Source: Fusobacterium sp. JB019 (lineage in GTDB: Bacteria; Fusobacteriota; Fusobacteriia; Fusobacteriales; Fusobacteriaceae). Taken from it: a stretch of DNA of 64,000 nucleotides. Where the stretch lies: the NCBI GenBank assembly GCA_030673965.1, contig JAUTCN010000008.1, forward strand, positions 1 through 64,000. Direction: 5' to 3'. Below are positions 33,685-42,994 of this stretch, piece by piece; position 1 is the first letter of the stretch; each line of letters begins with the position of its first letter. The position numbers and the translations under genes were made by a program. The notes below the pieces were generated by a model. That model searched no databases. It saw only the letters and a program-made list of their open reading frames with translations, and had not been told where the DNA came from.

Positions 33685-33936
33685 TTACAAAATAAGAAGG
33701 GCCTTGTGATTGGCTAAATAAGAAGCTGATTACAAGGTCCCTTTGTGTTTATATAGGCGAAAAAAGATGCTCTAGAAGGCACTTAATAAGCCTACCAACC
33801 CTATTTGTAAGTTCTTTATTTTTAAAAGTTTAAAATCAAAAAAATCTAAAAATAGTGAAAAAAGCATAAATGTTTACCGTAATATGTACAAAAATACTTA
33901 TAAACTAGTATAAATCAAGTTTTTTAGAGGTTAAAA
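33685..33936 (+). repeat. Repeat B: second copy of the 250-bp element, upstream of tetR-zorABCD
   Basis: Direct-orientation counterpart of 20767-21015. The hairpin is conserved (left arm from 33699, right arm 33725-33741), with three positions that differ from perfect pairing all becoming G-U and one base missing, as expected if pairing is kept in RNA. Shared strings include TACAAGGTCCCTTTGTGTTT and ATTTGTAAGTT. The two copies bracket the first defence cassette and each lies just upstream of a defence transcription unit. Fills the gap 33648-34017 apart from the promoter below. Confidence 0.75.
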
Positions 33937-33947
33937 TTAAGAAAATA

Positions 33948-33956
33948 TGCTATAAT
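33948..33956 (+). promoter_or_regulatory. Extended -10 promoter of tetR
   Basis: TGCTATAAT (TATAAT at 33951-33956) 12 nt after repeat B; about 60 nt before the ATG. Confidence 0.6.
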
Positions 33957-34017
33957 AACTTAAAAAATATAAAAGGCAATATAGAAGCTGAAAAATAACT
34001 TATATACAGGAGATTTT

Positions 34018-34653
34018 ATGAAAAGAGAATTAAGAAAAAAGGAAATTATGGCAGCAGCTAGAAAGATAATAATTGAAAGAGGTTATAAAAAGACTAGCGT
34101 TCAAGAAATAACAAATGAAGTAGGGATAGCTAAAGGAAGTTTTTATACTTATTTTAAATCAAAAAGTGAATTAGTTGTAGCTTTAATATTAGATAGAATA
34201 TCAAATATTAAAGAAAAAAATCAGTTGATTTTAAAAGATGAAATTTCTTTAACCAATGCCTTTGAAAAGTATGCTTATAATGTTACTAGAGTACCCATAG
34301 AAGATCCTGAATTTTTTATTATAATGATGAAATTGTTTGAGTGTAGAGAAGACTTAGAAAAAGGAGTTAGAGAAGAATTATTTTCTATGCGTTTGAGAAG
34401 AGGAAATTTTATAAGATTAATTTTAAATAAATATAAAGAACAAATAGATATAACAAAAGAAGAAGAAATTGAAAGATATGTGGGAATGATAAGCGGTTTA
34501 GTAGATACTTATTATGAAAATGTTGTTGTCCCATTAGTTAGTAAAAGTGAGATTATAAGTGTGGAAGAAACAAAAAAATTAGTAAAAAAAATAGATATAG
34601 ATTATGAAGTTAGCTTTATGAAAAAATGTATATTAAAATTAATACTAAAATAA
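34018..34653 (+). CDS. TetR-family transcriptional regulator
   Basis: A 211-residue TetR-type repressor. The N-terminal HTH (about 10-55) reads IMAAARKIIIERGYKKTSVQEITNEVGIAKGSFYTYFKSKSEL, a textbook TetR signature; the rest is an all-helical ligand domain without recognisable specificity. SD CAGGAG. It lies between repeat B and zorA, same strand, separated from zorA by a terminator and a promoter. It may control the Zorya operon, or may simply be a neighbour; no obvious palindromic operator is seen in the 106-nt gap to zorA. Confidence 0.85.
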   Translation: MKRELRKKEIMAAARKIIIERGYKKTSVQEITNEVGIAKGSFYTYFKSKSELVVALILDRISNIKEKNQLILKDEISLTNAFEKYAYNVTRVPIEDPEFFIIMMKLFECREDLEKGVREELFSMRLRRGNFIRLILNKYKEQIDITKEEEIERYVGMISGLVDTYYENVVVPLVSKSEIISVEETKKLVKKIDIDYEVSFMKKCILKLILK

Positions 34654-34670
34654 ATAGCAGTAATTAATAG

Positions 34671-34701
34671 AAAAGCCTTGTTAAATCAAGGCTTTTTTTT
34701 G
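34671..34701 (+). terminator. Intrinsic terminator of tetR
   Basis: AAAAGCCTTG / CAAGGCTTTT with a 6-nt loop and eight T residues. Confidence 0.9.
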
Positions 34702-34728
34702 ATATATATTGAAAATATTTATAAATAA

Positions 34729-34759
34729 TTGATAAATTAATATAAAAATATGGTAGAAT
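34729..34759 (+). promoter_or_regulatory. Promoter of the Zorya operon
   Basis: TGGTAGAAT (box 34754-34759) as an extended -10, with TTGATA at 34729-34734 at a long 19-bp spacing. About 48 nt before zorA. Confidence 0.5.
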
Positions 34760-34807
34760 AAAATGGATTTTTTTAAATATATTAAATTAAATACATAGGG
34801 GTGAAAA

Positions 34808-36901
34808 ATGAGGAAAAAAAGGAATATAAGTTTTTGGATGAGTATAGTCGTTTTAGGTGCTTTGTTTATAGCTGGATGTTTTATTTCATATAAAGGCTAT
34901 GAAACTTTAAGAACTCCAGAAAAAGTTTCAATATTAAATTTAACAAAGAATAATAGTCAATCTTTTTCTGGAGAACTATTATTAGATAATCAGAAAAAAT
35001 ATGTTCAGGAATTACTAAAAGACGAATTATTAAAAAAAGAAATAAAAGATAATAATGTTATTTATATTAAAAATAAAAATTTTTCAGATAATGAATATTT
35101 TTTAATGTTAATGTCATTATTATTTATTTTAACTCTTTTGATAAGAGTTGTAAGAGACAAGAAAAAATTATCAGATTTAAAGAAAATAAAAGAGATATTT
35201 CAAGATGGAGATAATAATTTTGAAAATATAAATGAAAATATAAAAAATATAAGTATAGAATCTAATCTAGTAAGCCGTTGGAAAGAATATATAGAAACTT
35301 TATATTTAAAAGAGAATAAAAGATATCAGACAATAGATGCAGAAGAAATATTTAATTTTGATATCTTATATAAAGAACAAATAAGATCAAGATTCTTTCT
35401 ATATATTCCACAAGCATTAGTTGGAATAGGAATGTTAGGAACATTTTATGGATTAACTAAGGGGTTGTCTCATTTAAATTTAAGTAATATTCAAGGAATT
35501 CAAGGAAGTGTTGGAGAGCTTTTAAGTGGTGTTAAAACAGCTTTTTATACAAGTTTATTTGGTTTATCTTTTTCTTTAGTATTAACTTTTTTTTATCATA
35601 TTTATTTTGGAGAAATAGAAAAATCTATATTTAATTTAAAAAATATAATTAATGAAAAATTTCCTAAAAGAGTAAAAGATAAAGTTTACGATGAAATTAT
35701 GGAAAAATTAAGCTCTATAAGTGAAACAAATAAAGAAACAAGTGGATTACTAGGAAACCAAATTGAAAAAATAGGAGTTTCAATGACAGAAACTTTAGGT
35801 AAATTTTCAAATAATATAGGAAGTGATTTTAAAGAAACATTAACATCAGCTTTTGATAATGTATTTAGTGAAAATTTTATAAATGGAATGCAGGAGTCTT
35901 TAAATCAAACTTTAGAAATATTTAAAACTAATTCTGATAAAATGTTAGAATTTAAAGATCAAATGAATATAGCTGTTATGGAATTAAAAGAGTTAAAAGA
36001 TTCTTATGTTGAAGCTATAAAAGATAGCAAAGAAACTAAAGTAGAGTTTAAAAGTATGTTAGATCAATCAAATGAAACAACTAAAGAATTATTGGAAAAT
36101 ATAAATATAAATTATAAAGAAAATAATGAAAAAATAGTATCTCAATATGAAGCTATACATTTAAATTTAGTATCTGCATGTGAAAAAATACAAAATATTT
36201 CAGCTGATTATGGGGTTTTTGAAGAAAAAACTAAAAATATAGCAAAAGAAATGACTGATATTCAGGATAATAATTTAGAAATTTTAAATAAAAATGAAAT
36301 ATTTGTTGATGAAATAAAAGAAGTTTTAGAAGAAGTTAGAAGTAATAAAGAAGCTGACATAGAACTTAAAAATTTATGGACATCTTACTGTGAATCTTTT
36401 AAAGAAGTAAATAGTAATTTAGATAAAAATTCAAAATTATATAAAGAAAATTTAGAACAAACATCTTTAGAATTTAGAGAGATAATAAAAAATATATCAG
36501 AACAATATCAAACAGTTATAAAGGATCAAACAGTTGATTATACAAATGAAATAAGAAGAGGTTTATCAGAACTATTTAAAGATTATGATTCTAACTTAGC
36601 TTTAGTTGTAGATAAATTTAATGGAGTATTGCAAGTATTCCAAGATAAAATGCAGTATTTTTCTGAGAATTTAGCAGAGACTAAAAATACAATTGGTAAA
36701 ACATCAGAAACTTTTGAAAGTTATGACTCAAATTTATCAACTATAGTAGATAAATTTAATATTACTTTAAATAATTTTGAAAATAAAATGCAAAAATTTA
36801 CAAATAGTTTATTAGATACAAAAGAAGTATTAGTTAAAGAATTCCAAGAAGAAAAGAGATTATTAAATGAAAAAGTAGAAGAAATAAAAAAATCCAATTA
36901 A
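34808..36901 (+). CDS. zorA: Zorya protein ZorA (MotA/ExbB-like motor subunit)
   Basis: A 697-residue inner-membrane protein. Four hydrophobic segments are visible: about 10-30, 97-115, a PQALVGIGMLGTFYGLTKGL helix near 200-225, which is the MotA/TolQ/ExbB signature, and 245-268. From about 290 to the end the sequence is an uninterrupted series of charged heptad-like helices, matching the long cytoplasmic tail that marks ZorA of type I systems. With ZorB it forms a proton-driven rotary motor that senses phage invasion and signals to cytoplasmic effectors. It is the first gene of the complete zorABCD set. SD AGGGGTG. Confidence 0.92.
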   Translation: MRKKRNISFWMSIVVLGALFIAGCFISYKGYETLRTPEKVSILNLTKNNSQSFSGELLLDNQKKYVQELLKDELLKKEIKDNNVIYIKNKNFSDNEYFLMLMSLLFILTLLIRVVRDKKKLSDLKKIKEIFQDGDNNFENINENIKNISIESNLVSRWKEYIETLYLKENKRYQTIDAEEIFNFDILYKEQIRSRFFLYIPQALVGIGMLGTFYGLTKGLSHLNLSNIQGIQGSVGELLSGVKTAFYTSLFGLSFSLVLTFFYHIYFGEIEKSIFNLKNIINEKFPKRVKDKVYDEIMEKLSSISETNKETSGLLGNQIEKIGVSMTETLGKFSNNIGSDFKETLTSAFDNVFSENFINGMQESLNQTLEIFKTNSDKMLEFKDQMNIAVMELKELKDSYVEAIKDSKETKVEFKSMLDQSNETTKELLENININYKENNEKIVSQYEAIHLNLVSACEKIQNISADYGVFEEKTKNIAKEMTDIQDNNLEILNKNEIFVDEIKEVLEEVRSNKEADIELKNLWTSYCESFKEVNSNLDKNSKLYKENLEQTSLEFREIIKNISEQYQTVIKDQTVDYTNEIRRGLSELFKDYDSNLALVVDKFNGVLQVFQDKMQYFSENLAETKNTIGKTSETFESYDSNLSTIVDKFNITLNNFENKMQKFTNSLLDTKEVLVKEFQEEKRLLNEKVEEIKKSN

Positions 36902-36918
36902 ATTTAGAGGTGTTATAG

Positions 36919-37653
36919 ATGCGTAGAAGAATTAGAAAATCCTCAGGAGAAAATTCAAATTATTGGATGTCTATAGGGGATTTAATGGCAGGAGCTTTAA
37001 TAATATTTATTTTATTATTTGTTTTGCAAATATTAGATATAAATAAAAAAATAGAAGATGGAGAAAGAGCAAAAAAACAAATAAAAAATTTGCAAAATAA
37101 AATAAAAGTTTTTGAAAGAACTACAGGTGTAAAAGAAGAGATAATAGCTAAATTAATGAAAAAATTTAAAGAAGAAAACTTACATGTGGATATTGATAGC
37201 AAAACAGGTAATATTAAATTAGATGATAGTATTTTATTTAATTTTAATAGTGCAGAGTTAAAACCAGAAGGAAAAGAATTTTTAAAAGAATTTATTCCAA
37301 AATATGTTTCAGTATTATTATCAGATGAATTTAAAAAGAGTGTAACTCAAATTATTATAGAAGGACATACTGATAATAAAGGAATGTATCTTTATAATTT
37401 AGATTTGTCACAAAGAAGAGCTTTTGCAGTAGTTCAATTTATATATAGTGGTAAGATTCCTTATTTTAAAGGAAAAGAAGAGTTAAAAAAAGTTATAACT
37501 GCTAATGGAAGAGGAAAGATGAAATTAATTTATAAACCTAATAGTAGAATCGTAGATAGAAAAAAAAGTAGAAGAGTAGAATTTCAGTTTAGATTAAATA
37601 ATGAAGAATCTATAAAAATGATAAAAGATTTATTGAAAAGTGAAGTGAGCTAA
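36919..37653 (+). CDS. zorB: Zorya protein ZorB (MotB-like, OmpA domain)
   Basis: A 244-residue single-span protein. The transmembrane helix (about 15-40) contains the ion-binding Asp21 in SIGDLMAGAL, the position required for proton flow in MotB-type stators. A short coiled coil follows, then an OmpA-C peptidoglycan-binding domain (about 90-235) with FNFNSAELKPEG, IEGHTDNKG, LDLSQRRAFAV and KSRRVEFQF. It anchors the ZorA motor to the cell wall. The stop codon shares one base with the zorC start, indicating translational coupling. Confidence 0.93.
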   Translation: MRRRIRKSSGENSNYWMSIGDLMAGALIIFILLFVLQILDINKKIEDGERAKKQIKNLQNKIKVFERTTGVKEEIIAKLMKKFKEENLHVDIDSKTGNIKLDDSILFNFNSAELKPEGKEFLKEFIPKYVSVLLSDEFKKSVTQIIIEGHTDNKGMYLYNLDLSQRRAFAVVQFIYSGKIPYFKGKEELKKVITANGRGKMKLIYKPNSRIVDRKKSRRVEFQFRLNNEESIKMIKDLLKSEVS

Positions 37654-38906
37654 TGAGAAGGGTAGAGATTAGGTGGAATAAATATAAATGTAAAGAATTA
37701 AAAAAAATAGCTAGAAAAATCGATGTACAGTGGAAAAGCTTAGCTTATAAAGCAACTTCTGTTGATTTACTGATGATAATAAAAACTATTTATAAAAAAG
37801 AAAGAATAAATAAAACTTCTTTGTTTTCTATTTTATATAATTTACCAAATACAAAGGAAATATTTGAAGAGGAATATAAACAGGAATTTAAATTATTTTT
37901 AGATAAGGTTGCAGGACTTTTAAGATTAGATGAAAATATTGTTTTGGATTCTCAAATTATAGAATCATTATATAATAATATAATCAACTTTTTTACTAAT
38001 GAAGAAATTATAGAAAGAATATTTAAAATTTCAGATTTATCATATATTCATGAGGAACAATCTAATTTACCAAAAGTTAATATATTTATGCAAGTTAAAA
38101 ATTCTAATAAAAGTATTGTAGATTTTTTTGAAGAAAAATTTTATAAAATTATTAAATCAGAAAATTTAGATATAAATGATTTTGAAATAGATTATTATAT
38201 TTCACGAACTACTAGTGCTTTTAATTTTATATTTAGAAAATTTTTATTAAAAAGATTATGTAACATGTCTTTTGAAAATGATTTTTTAAACAATAAAAAA
38301 ATATTTGATTTATTTAAAGAAACTTTGACTAATTTAGTTGAAAAAAAAGAAATATATAAAATGATATTATATTTCTATAAAAATATATCTATTGATAAGT
38401 ATCCAAATATTTGGTTTATGGATATGTATGAAAAATTAGGAGAAATAGATAAGGATGATAGAGATTATACAGGGCATTGGGAAGATTTTAGCGATGAAGA
38501 AAAAGAGACATTTAAAAAATGGATGTTAGGAGAAAAATTAGAAAAATTCTTTACAAGAGAAGTAAATGAACCTGAAAGAACAGAGTTTTGGAGAAGATAT
38601 ATTGATTATTTAGATAAAATAGATTTTTTTGGAGAATTAGGTCAAGCTATTGTAATGGAATTTAAAAATCATACAATTATTGAATTTGGGAAAAAAGGAA
38701 ATGCGAGCTATGTTTATTCTAAAAATGATTTAAGTTTAAAAGAAATAAGGAATAAACAAAGATTTAGAACTCTTAGTATGTGGACACTTAAGAATTCAGA
38801 TAATCCAATAAAACTAAAAGCAACTAATATAAAATATGGATGGAATCATTCAGGAGATTGGCAAGAAAACTTCAAATATAAATTAAGTCAGTTAGGTTAT
38901 AAATAG
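37653..38906 (+). CDS. zorC: Zorya protein ZorC (EH-signature protein)
   Basis: A 417-residue cytoplasmic protein found in type I Zorya. The N-terminal part is helical and poorly conserved; the EH-signature domain (PF15611) lies about 285-417, recognised by an EFWRRYIDYLDK helix, IVMEFKNHTIIEFGKKGNASYVY, and the closing NHSGDWQENFKYKLSQLGY. Current models have ZorC bind DNA and help load or regulate ZorD. It overlaps zorB by one base and zorD follows 8 nt later with a strong AGGAGG. All expected parts seem intact. Confidence 0.9.
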   Translation: MRRVEIRWNKYKCKELKKIARKIDVQWKSLAYKATSVDLLMIIKTIYKKERINKTSLFSILYNLPNTKEIFEEEYKQEFKLFLDKVAGLLRLDENIVLDSQIIESLYNNIINFFTNEEIIERIFKISDLSYIHEEQSNLPKVNIFMQVKNSNKSIVDFFEEKFYKIIKSENLDINDFEIDYYISRTTSAFNFIFRKFLLKRLCNMSFENDFLNNKKIFDLFKETLTNLVEKKEIYKMILYFYKNISIDKYPNIWFMDMYEKLGEIDKDDRDYTGHWEDFSDEEKETFKKWMLGEKLEKFFTREVNEPERTEFWRRYIDYLDKIDFFGELGQAIVMEFKNHTIIEFGKKGNASYVYSKNDLSLKEIRNKQRFRTLSMWTLKNSDNPIKLKATNIKYGWNHSGDWQENFKYKLSQLGYK

Positions 38907-38914
38907 GAGGAAGT

Positions 38915-41900
38915 ATGGGAGTATTAAATTTATTGAAAAATGTTTTTAATATATCAAAGGAAGAAAAATTAACTTTTAAAAAACATTTTGAAAAGGAAAT
39001 TATAGAATTAGAAATATTTCAAGATAATAAAAAAAGAGATGTTAAAGTTTTTAAGAGTAAAGCTTATGAATATTTATTAAAAACAGAAATATTTATAAAT
39101 TTAGAAGATGATAGTGAACTTAAACTTCCTTATGAAAATATATATCTTTTAGAAAAAGAAGCTATAGAGTATTTAGAGTTGCCTAAATTTTTTAATGGAA
39201 TATTGAAAATAGAAAATGAAGTTAATTTTTTTAATTCTAATGGTGTAAAATTTAATTATAAGTTTTATGATGGAGAAAATGAATATAGGTATTATAGAAA
39301 AAATATAATTTTAAGAAATGTTGATGATAAAAAATTTTTTTTAATGGAAAATGATTATAAATTAATTGATGAAATTAATAGTTATAATAATGATAATATT
39401 AGAAATAAAGATCAAGGAGAACAGTTCGAGATTGTTAATAAAATAAATAAATTAAAAAAAGAAAGAGATATTTTATTAAATAAAGATATTTTAAATAAAA
39501 AAAACATAGAATCGATAAATAAAATTGAAATTGATTTTAAAGAACTTGAAAATCAAGATAATCTAGAAATTGTACCGGTTTTAAAAGGGATAGAAGGAAA
39601 TGAAGTTAGTGAAAAAATAGATAAAGAATTTAAAGAACAATTTAGAAATATTAAGATGCCTAAGAAAGTTTATACTGTAGAAGTTGAAGGAAAAAAATAT
39701 GAAATTGTTTTAAATAAAAAAATAAAAGCAGCTTTAGATGTTATAAAGTCAGAATCTAATAAAATTAGTAAAAGTGATTTTTTAAAAAAAACTAGTCCGA
39801 TTTTTCAGAATGAAAATATGGATATAGAAGAATTAGAATATAACTATGGACCAAGAGTAAAAGGTTTAGGTTTTTTAAATTATAGGGCTACAGCTCCTCT
39901 AAATAATTCTGATATTGAGTGGTTTAATGAAGAACTTCCTTATATAGATACTACAGATGGAGAACAGATAAGGCTTTCCCCAAAAGATCTAGATTATTTA
40001 GATGAAAAACTAAAAGAAAGTGAAAAAAATCAAGATGATGTAGTTTTAGAATTTGATACTGAAGATGGACAAAGATCAATTATTATGTCTAGTGACAATA
40101 TAAAAAATGAAATAAAAAAGATAAATGATTCTATAAAGGAAGTTATTGATTATAGTAAATTAAATGATATAAAAAATTTACAAAAATTAATGAAAGATAA
40201 TAAAGAAGATTATGTTGAATATAAAGGAAATTATGTAAAACAATTTGATGATGATGAATGGTTTAATGAAATAATTGAAAAATTATCAAAGAAAGAAGAT
40301 GAAAAAAAAGAGAAAGAAAAAGAAAAAGTTTTATTATTAAAGGATAATCTTGAAAGTATTGAATATATTGAAAAAACTGAAGAAAAAATATTGGAAAATG
40401 AATATGAGGCACCTAAAAATTTAAAAGAAAATATAGAGCTATTACCATATCAAAAAGAGGGAGTAGCAGTATTACAAGAATTATATAAAAAAAATAAAAT
40501 AAATGGAATTTTACTTTCAGATGATATGGGCCTTGGGAAAACTTTACAAATTTTAACTTTTATGGGATGGTTAAAAGAGAAAAATCAATTGGGAAATTCT
40601 TTAATTGTAGTTCCTAAATCTTTAATTTTAAATTGGTCTAATAAAACATCTATTGAAGCTAGGCAAGGAGAAATAGAAAAATTTTTCTTAGAGGATACAT
40701 TTTCAGTTAATATAATTTCTGGAAAATTATATTATAATGATATTGAAAAAATAAAAAATTCAGATATAAATATAATTTCTTATGAAACTTTAAGAATAAA
40801 TCAAGTAGAATTAGGTAAAATTAAATGGGAAGTTATGGTATGTGATGAGGCTCAGAAGATAAAAAATCCAAGAACTCTTACGACAACAGCTATAAAATCT
40901 CAAAATGCTAATTTTAAAATTGCGTGTAGTGCTACTCCAATAGAAAATACCGTTTTAGATTTATGGTGTTTAGTTGATTTTTCAAAACCAGGGTTACTAG
41001 GTTCTTTAAAAGATTTTAAGAAGAAATATTTAATAGATAGTAAAAAAAATACAGATGAAGAAGAATTAAAAAAAATAAACGATGATTTAAAGTTAAAACT
41101 GGGATCTAATTTTTTAAGAAGAATGAAAAGCATATTAAATACTCAAAAAAAATCTTTTCCAAAGAAAATAATTAAATATATTAATGTAGATTATTCAAAA
41201 AGGCAATCGGAATTAATGATTAAATTTAATGATTTAAGATTAAATTCTCCTTATGTACTTCCTTTAATTCAAGGGATGATTATGTTATGTAGTCATCCAA
41301 GATTATGTGATAAAGATGAAAAATTGGATTCTCCAAATGAAATATTAATGGAAGAAAGTTCAAAATTAGAAATTGTTAAAGATATTTTAGAAAAGATTAA
41401 ATTAAAAAATGAAAAAGTTATAATTTTTACAAAATATAAAAAGATGCAAAAAATATTATCTTTACTTATTAACGATTGGTTTGGTAAATATCCAAGCATT
41501 ATAAATGGAGAAAGCGAGACTAATAGAAGAAAAGAATTATTAGATGATTTTACTAATAGCCAAGGTTTTAATATTATGATATTATCTCCAGAAGCAGCAG
41601 GAGTTGGTCTAAACATAGTTGCTGCAAATCACGTTATTCATTATACAAGACACTGGAATCCTGCTAAAGAGGAGCAAGCAACAGATAGAACTTATAGATT
41701 AGGACAAAAGAAAGATGTGTATGTATACTATCCTATGATAGCTGAAGAAATAAAAAAAAGGGAATTAGAATTTTTAAATGAAGATGAATGGATAGAGTCT
41801 GATAATTTTAATTTTAATAAAAATAGTTCACCTGAAGAAAAATTAAATAAAATTATTTTAAAGAAAAAAAGACTATTAAGAGATTTTTTCTTAGCTGCCA

Positions 41901-42409
41901 GAATAGATATGGAAGAAAATGATTTTGCAGACTTTAAAGAAGAAAAAGTAAAAGATAGACTATCTTTAGATGCAATCGATATGATGAGCTGGGAATTATT
42001 TGAAAGTTTTGCATTAATTATTTTAGAAAAATATTATAAAGAAGCAAAAAGTGGATATTTAACAAGAATATCAAAAGATTTTGGAGTGGATGGTCTTATT
42101 TTAGGGGAAAAGAAAATAGCCATTCAAGCAAAACAAACTAGTAATAAAATAGGTGATTTTGCATTAGAGGAAGTTATAAAAGGAAAGAGAGTATATGAAA
42201 AAGAACTAAATATTTCTTTAGATAAAGTAGTTGTAATTACTAATGGAGAAGCAACTTCAACTTTAAAAAATGAAAAAAGTCAAAATATTGAAATTTTTGA
42301 TAGAAGAAAGCTGGCTAAATTACTTAATGAATATCCTATAACAAATGAAGAAATTATAAAAAAAAGTGTAGAAAGATATACAATTTCAGATCTTAAAAAT
42401 TTAATTTAA
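38915..42409 (+). CDS. zorD: Zorya protein ZorD (SNF2 helicase with Mrr-like nuclease)
   Basis: A 1164-residue effector. After an approximately 500-residue N-terminal region with charged helices comes an SNF2 ATPase: DDMGLGKTLQ (Lys542), DEAQ (from Asp644), SATPIEN, AAGVGLN and ATDRTYRLGQKKDVYVY. The C-terminal 170 residues form an Mrr-type nuclease: DFGVDGLI (Asp1059) followed by IAIQAKQ (Gln1071, Lys1073), the D-QxK catalytic core. In type I Zorya, ZorD degrades phage DNA when the ZorAB motor signals. It is the last zor gene; the next ORF starts 22 nt later without a terminator. Confidence 0.92.
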   Translation: MGVLNLLKNVFNISKEEKLTFKKHFEKEIIELEIFQDNKKRDVKVFKSKAYEYLLKTEIFINLEDDSELKLPYENIYLLEKEAIEYLELPKFFNGILKIENEVNFFNSNGVKFNYKFYDGENEYRYYRKNIILRNVDDKKFFLMENDYKLIDEINSYNNDNIRNKDQGEQFEIVNKINKLKKERDILLNKDILNKKNIESINKIEIDFKELENQDNLEIVPVLKGIEGNEVSEKIDKEFKEQFRNIKMPKKVYTVEVEGKKYEIVLNKKIKAALDVIKSESNKISKSDFLKKTSPIFQNENMDIEELEYNYGPRVKGLGFLNYRATAPLNNSDIEWFNEELPYIDTTDGEQIRLSPKDLDYLDEKLKESEKNQDDVVLEFDTEDGQRSIIMSSDNIKNEIKKINDSIKEVIDYSKLNDIKNLQKLMKDNKEDYVEYKGNYVKQFDDDEWFNEIIEKLSKKEDEKKEKEKEKVLLLKDNLESIEYIEKTEEKILENEYEAPKNLKENIELLPYQKEGVAVLQELYKKNKINGILLSDDMGLGKTLQILTFMGWLKEKNQLGNSLIVVPKSLILNWSNKTSIEARQGEIEKFFLEDTFSVNIISGKLYYNDIEKIKNSDINIISYETLRINQVELGKIKWEVMVCDEAQKIKNPRTLTTTAIKSQNANFKIACSATPIENTVLDLWCLVDFSKPGLLGSLKDFKKKYLIDSKKNTDEEELKKINDDLKLKLGSNFLRRMKSILNTQKKSFPKKIIKYINVDYSKRQSELMIKFNDLRLNSPYVLPLIQGMIMLCSHPRLCDKDEKLDSPNEILMEESSKLEIVKDILEKIKLKNEKVIIFTKYKKMQKILSLLINDWFGKYPSIINGESETNRRKELLDDFTNSQGFNIMILSPEAAGVGLNIVAANHVIHYTRHWNPAKEEQATDRTYRLGQKKDVYVYYPMIAEEIKKRELEFLNEDEWIESDNFNFNKNSSPEEKLNKIILKKKRLLRDFFLAARIDMEENDFADFKEEKVKDRLSLDAIDMMSWELFESFALIILEKYYKEAKSGYLTRISKDFGVDGLILGEKKIAIQAKQTSNKIGDFALEEVIKGKRVYEKELNISLDKVVVITNGEATSTLKNEKSQNIEIFDRRKLAKLLNEYPITNEEIIKKSVERYTISDLKNLI

Positions 42410-42431
42410 ATTATACCAAGGAGGAGAAAGT

Positions 42432-42911
42432 ATGAAAGCATTGTTTATATATTATTCATATGAAGGAACTACTGATAAAATAGCAAAAGCTATGGGGGAA
42501 GAAGTTGATGGTGATTTAATAAGATTAGAAGTTAAAGATGAGAAAATTTATAAAAATAAGCTTTTAAAATATGCTTGGGGAAGTATAGAAATTCTTAATA
42601 AAAAAAATATAAAAATACAAGATATAGATATTAATTTCAAAAGCTATGATATTATATTTATAGGTACACCAGTTTGGGCAGGAACTTATGCTCCAGCTAT
42701 AAGAACATTGTTTGAAAAATATGATTTTTCAAATTTAAATGTTGCATATTTCTATACAGATTTAGGGGGAGAAGGACATATTGATAAAAGTTTTAAAAAA
42801 GCTTTAAAAAATTCTAAGATAAAAGGAAGTTTACATTTAGGAAAAGCTAGTAAAGATATGGAAACTTCTTTGACAAAAGCTGTATCTTGGATAAAGGAAA
42901 TTAAATATTAA
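42432..42911 (+). CDS. Flavodoxin-family protein
   Basis: A 159-residue flavodoxin-like fold protein: phosphate-binding loop YSYEGTTDKIAK (about 8-19), IGTPVWAGTYAPAIR in the middle (FMN isoalloxazine loop), and a C-terminal helix. Likely an FMN-dependent electron carrier or quinone/disulfide reductase. It has SD AAGGAGGAG and starts only 22 nt after zorD with no terminator visible, so it may be read through from the Zorya promoter even though it looks like host sequence flanking the island. Confidence 0.8.
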   Translation: MKALFIYYSYEGTTDKIAKAMGEEVDGDLIRLEVKDEKIYKNKLLKYAWGSIEILNKKNIKIQDIDINFKSYDIIFIGTPVWAGTYAPAIRTLFEKYDFSNLNVAYFYTDLGGEGHIDKSFKKALKNSKIKGSLHLGKASKDMETSLTKAVSWIKEIKY

Positions 42912-42928
42912 TTAAAAAATAGAAAAAG

Positions 42929-42937
42929 TGGTATAAT
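42929..42937 (+). promoter_or_regulatory. Extended -10 promoter of the NADPH:FMN reductase-like gene
   Basis: TGGTATAAT (TATAAT 42932-42937), about 58 nt before the ATG. Confidence 0.6.
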
Positions 42938-42994
42938 TTATATTAAGGATATATTTATACAATTAGATATCTTAAGTTTTAAAAGGAGGAAGTT

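Noticed and set aside
20767-33936. Composite transposon or integron around the restriction-like operon
   Set aside because: The flanking repeats are direct and noncoding; there is no transposase, integrase, terminal inverted repeat or target duplication that I can see.
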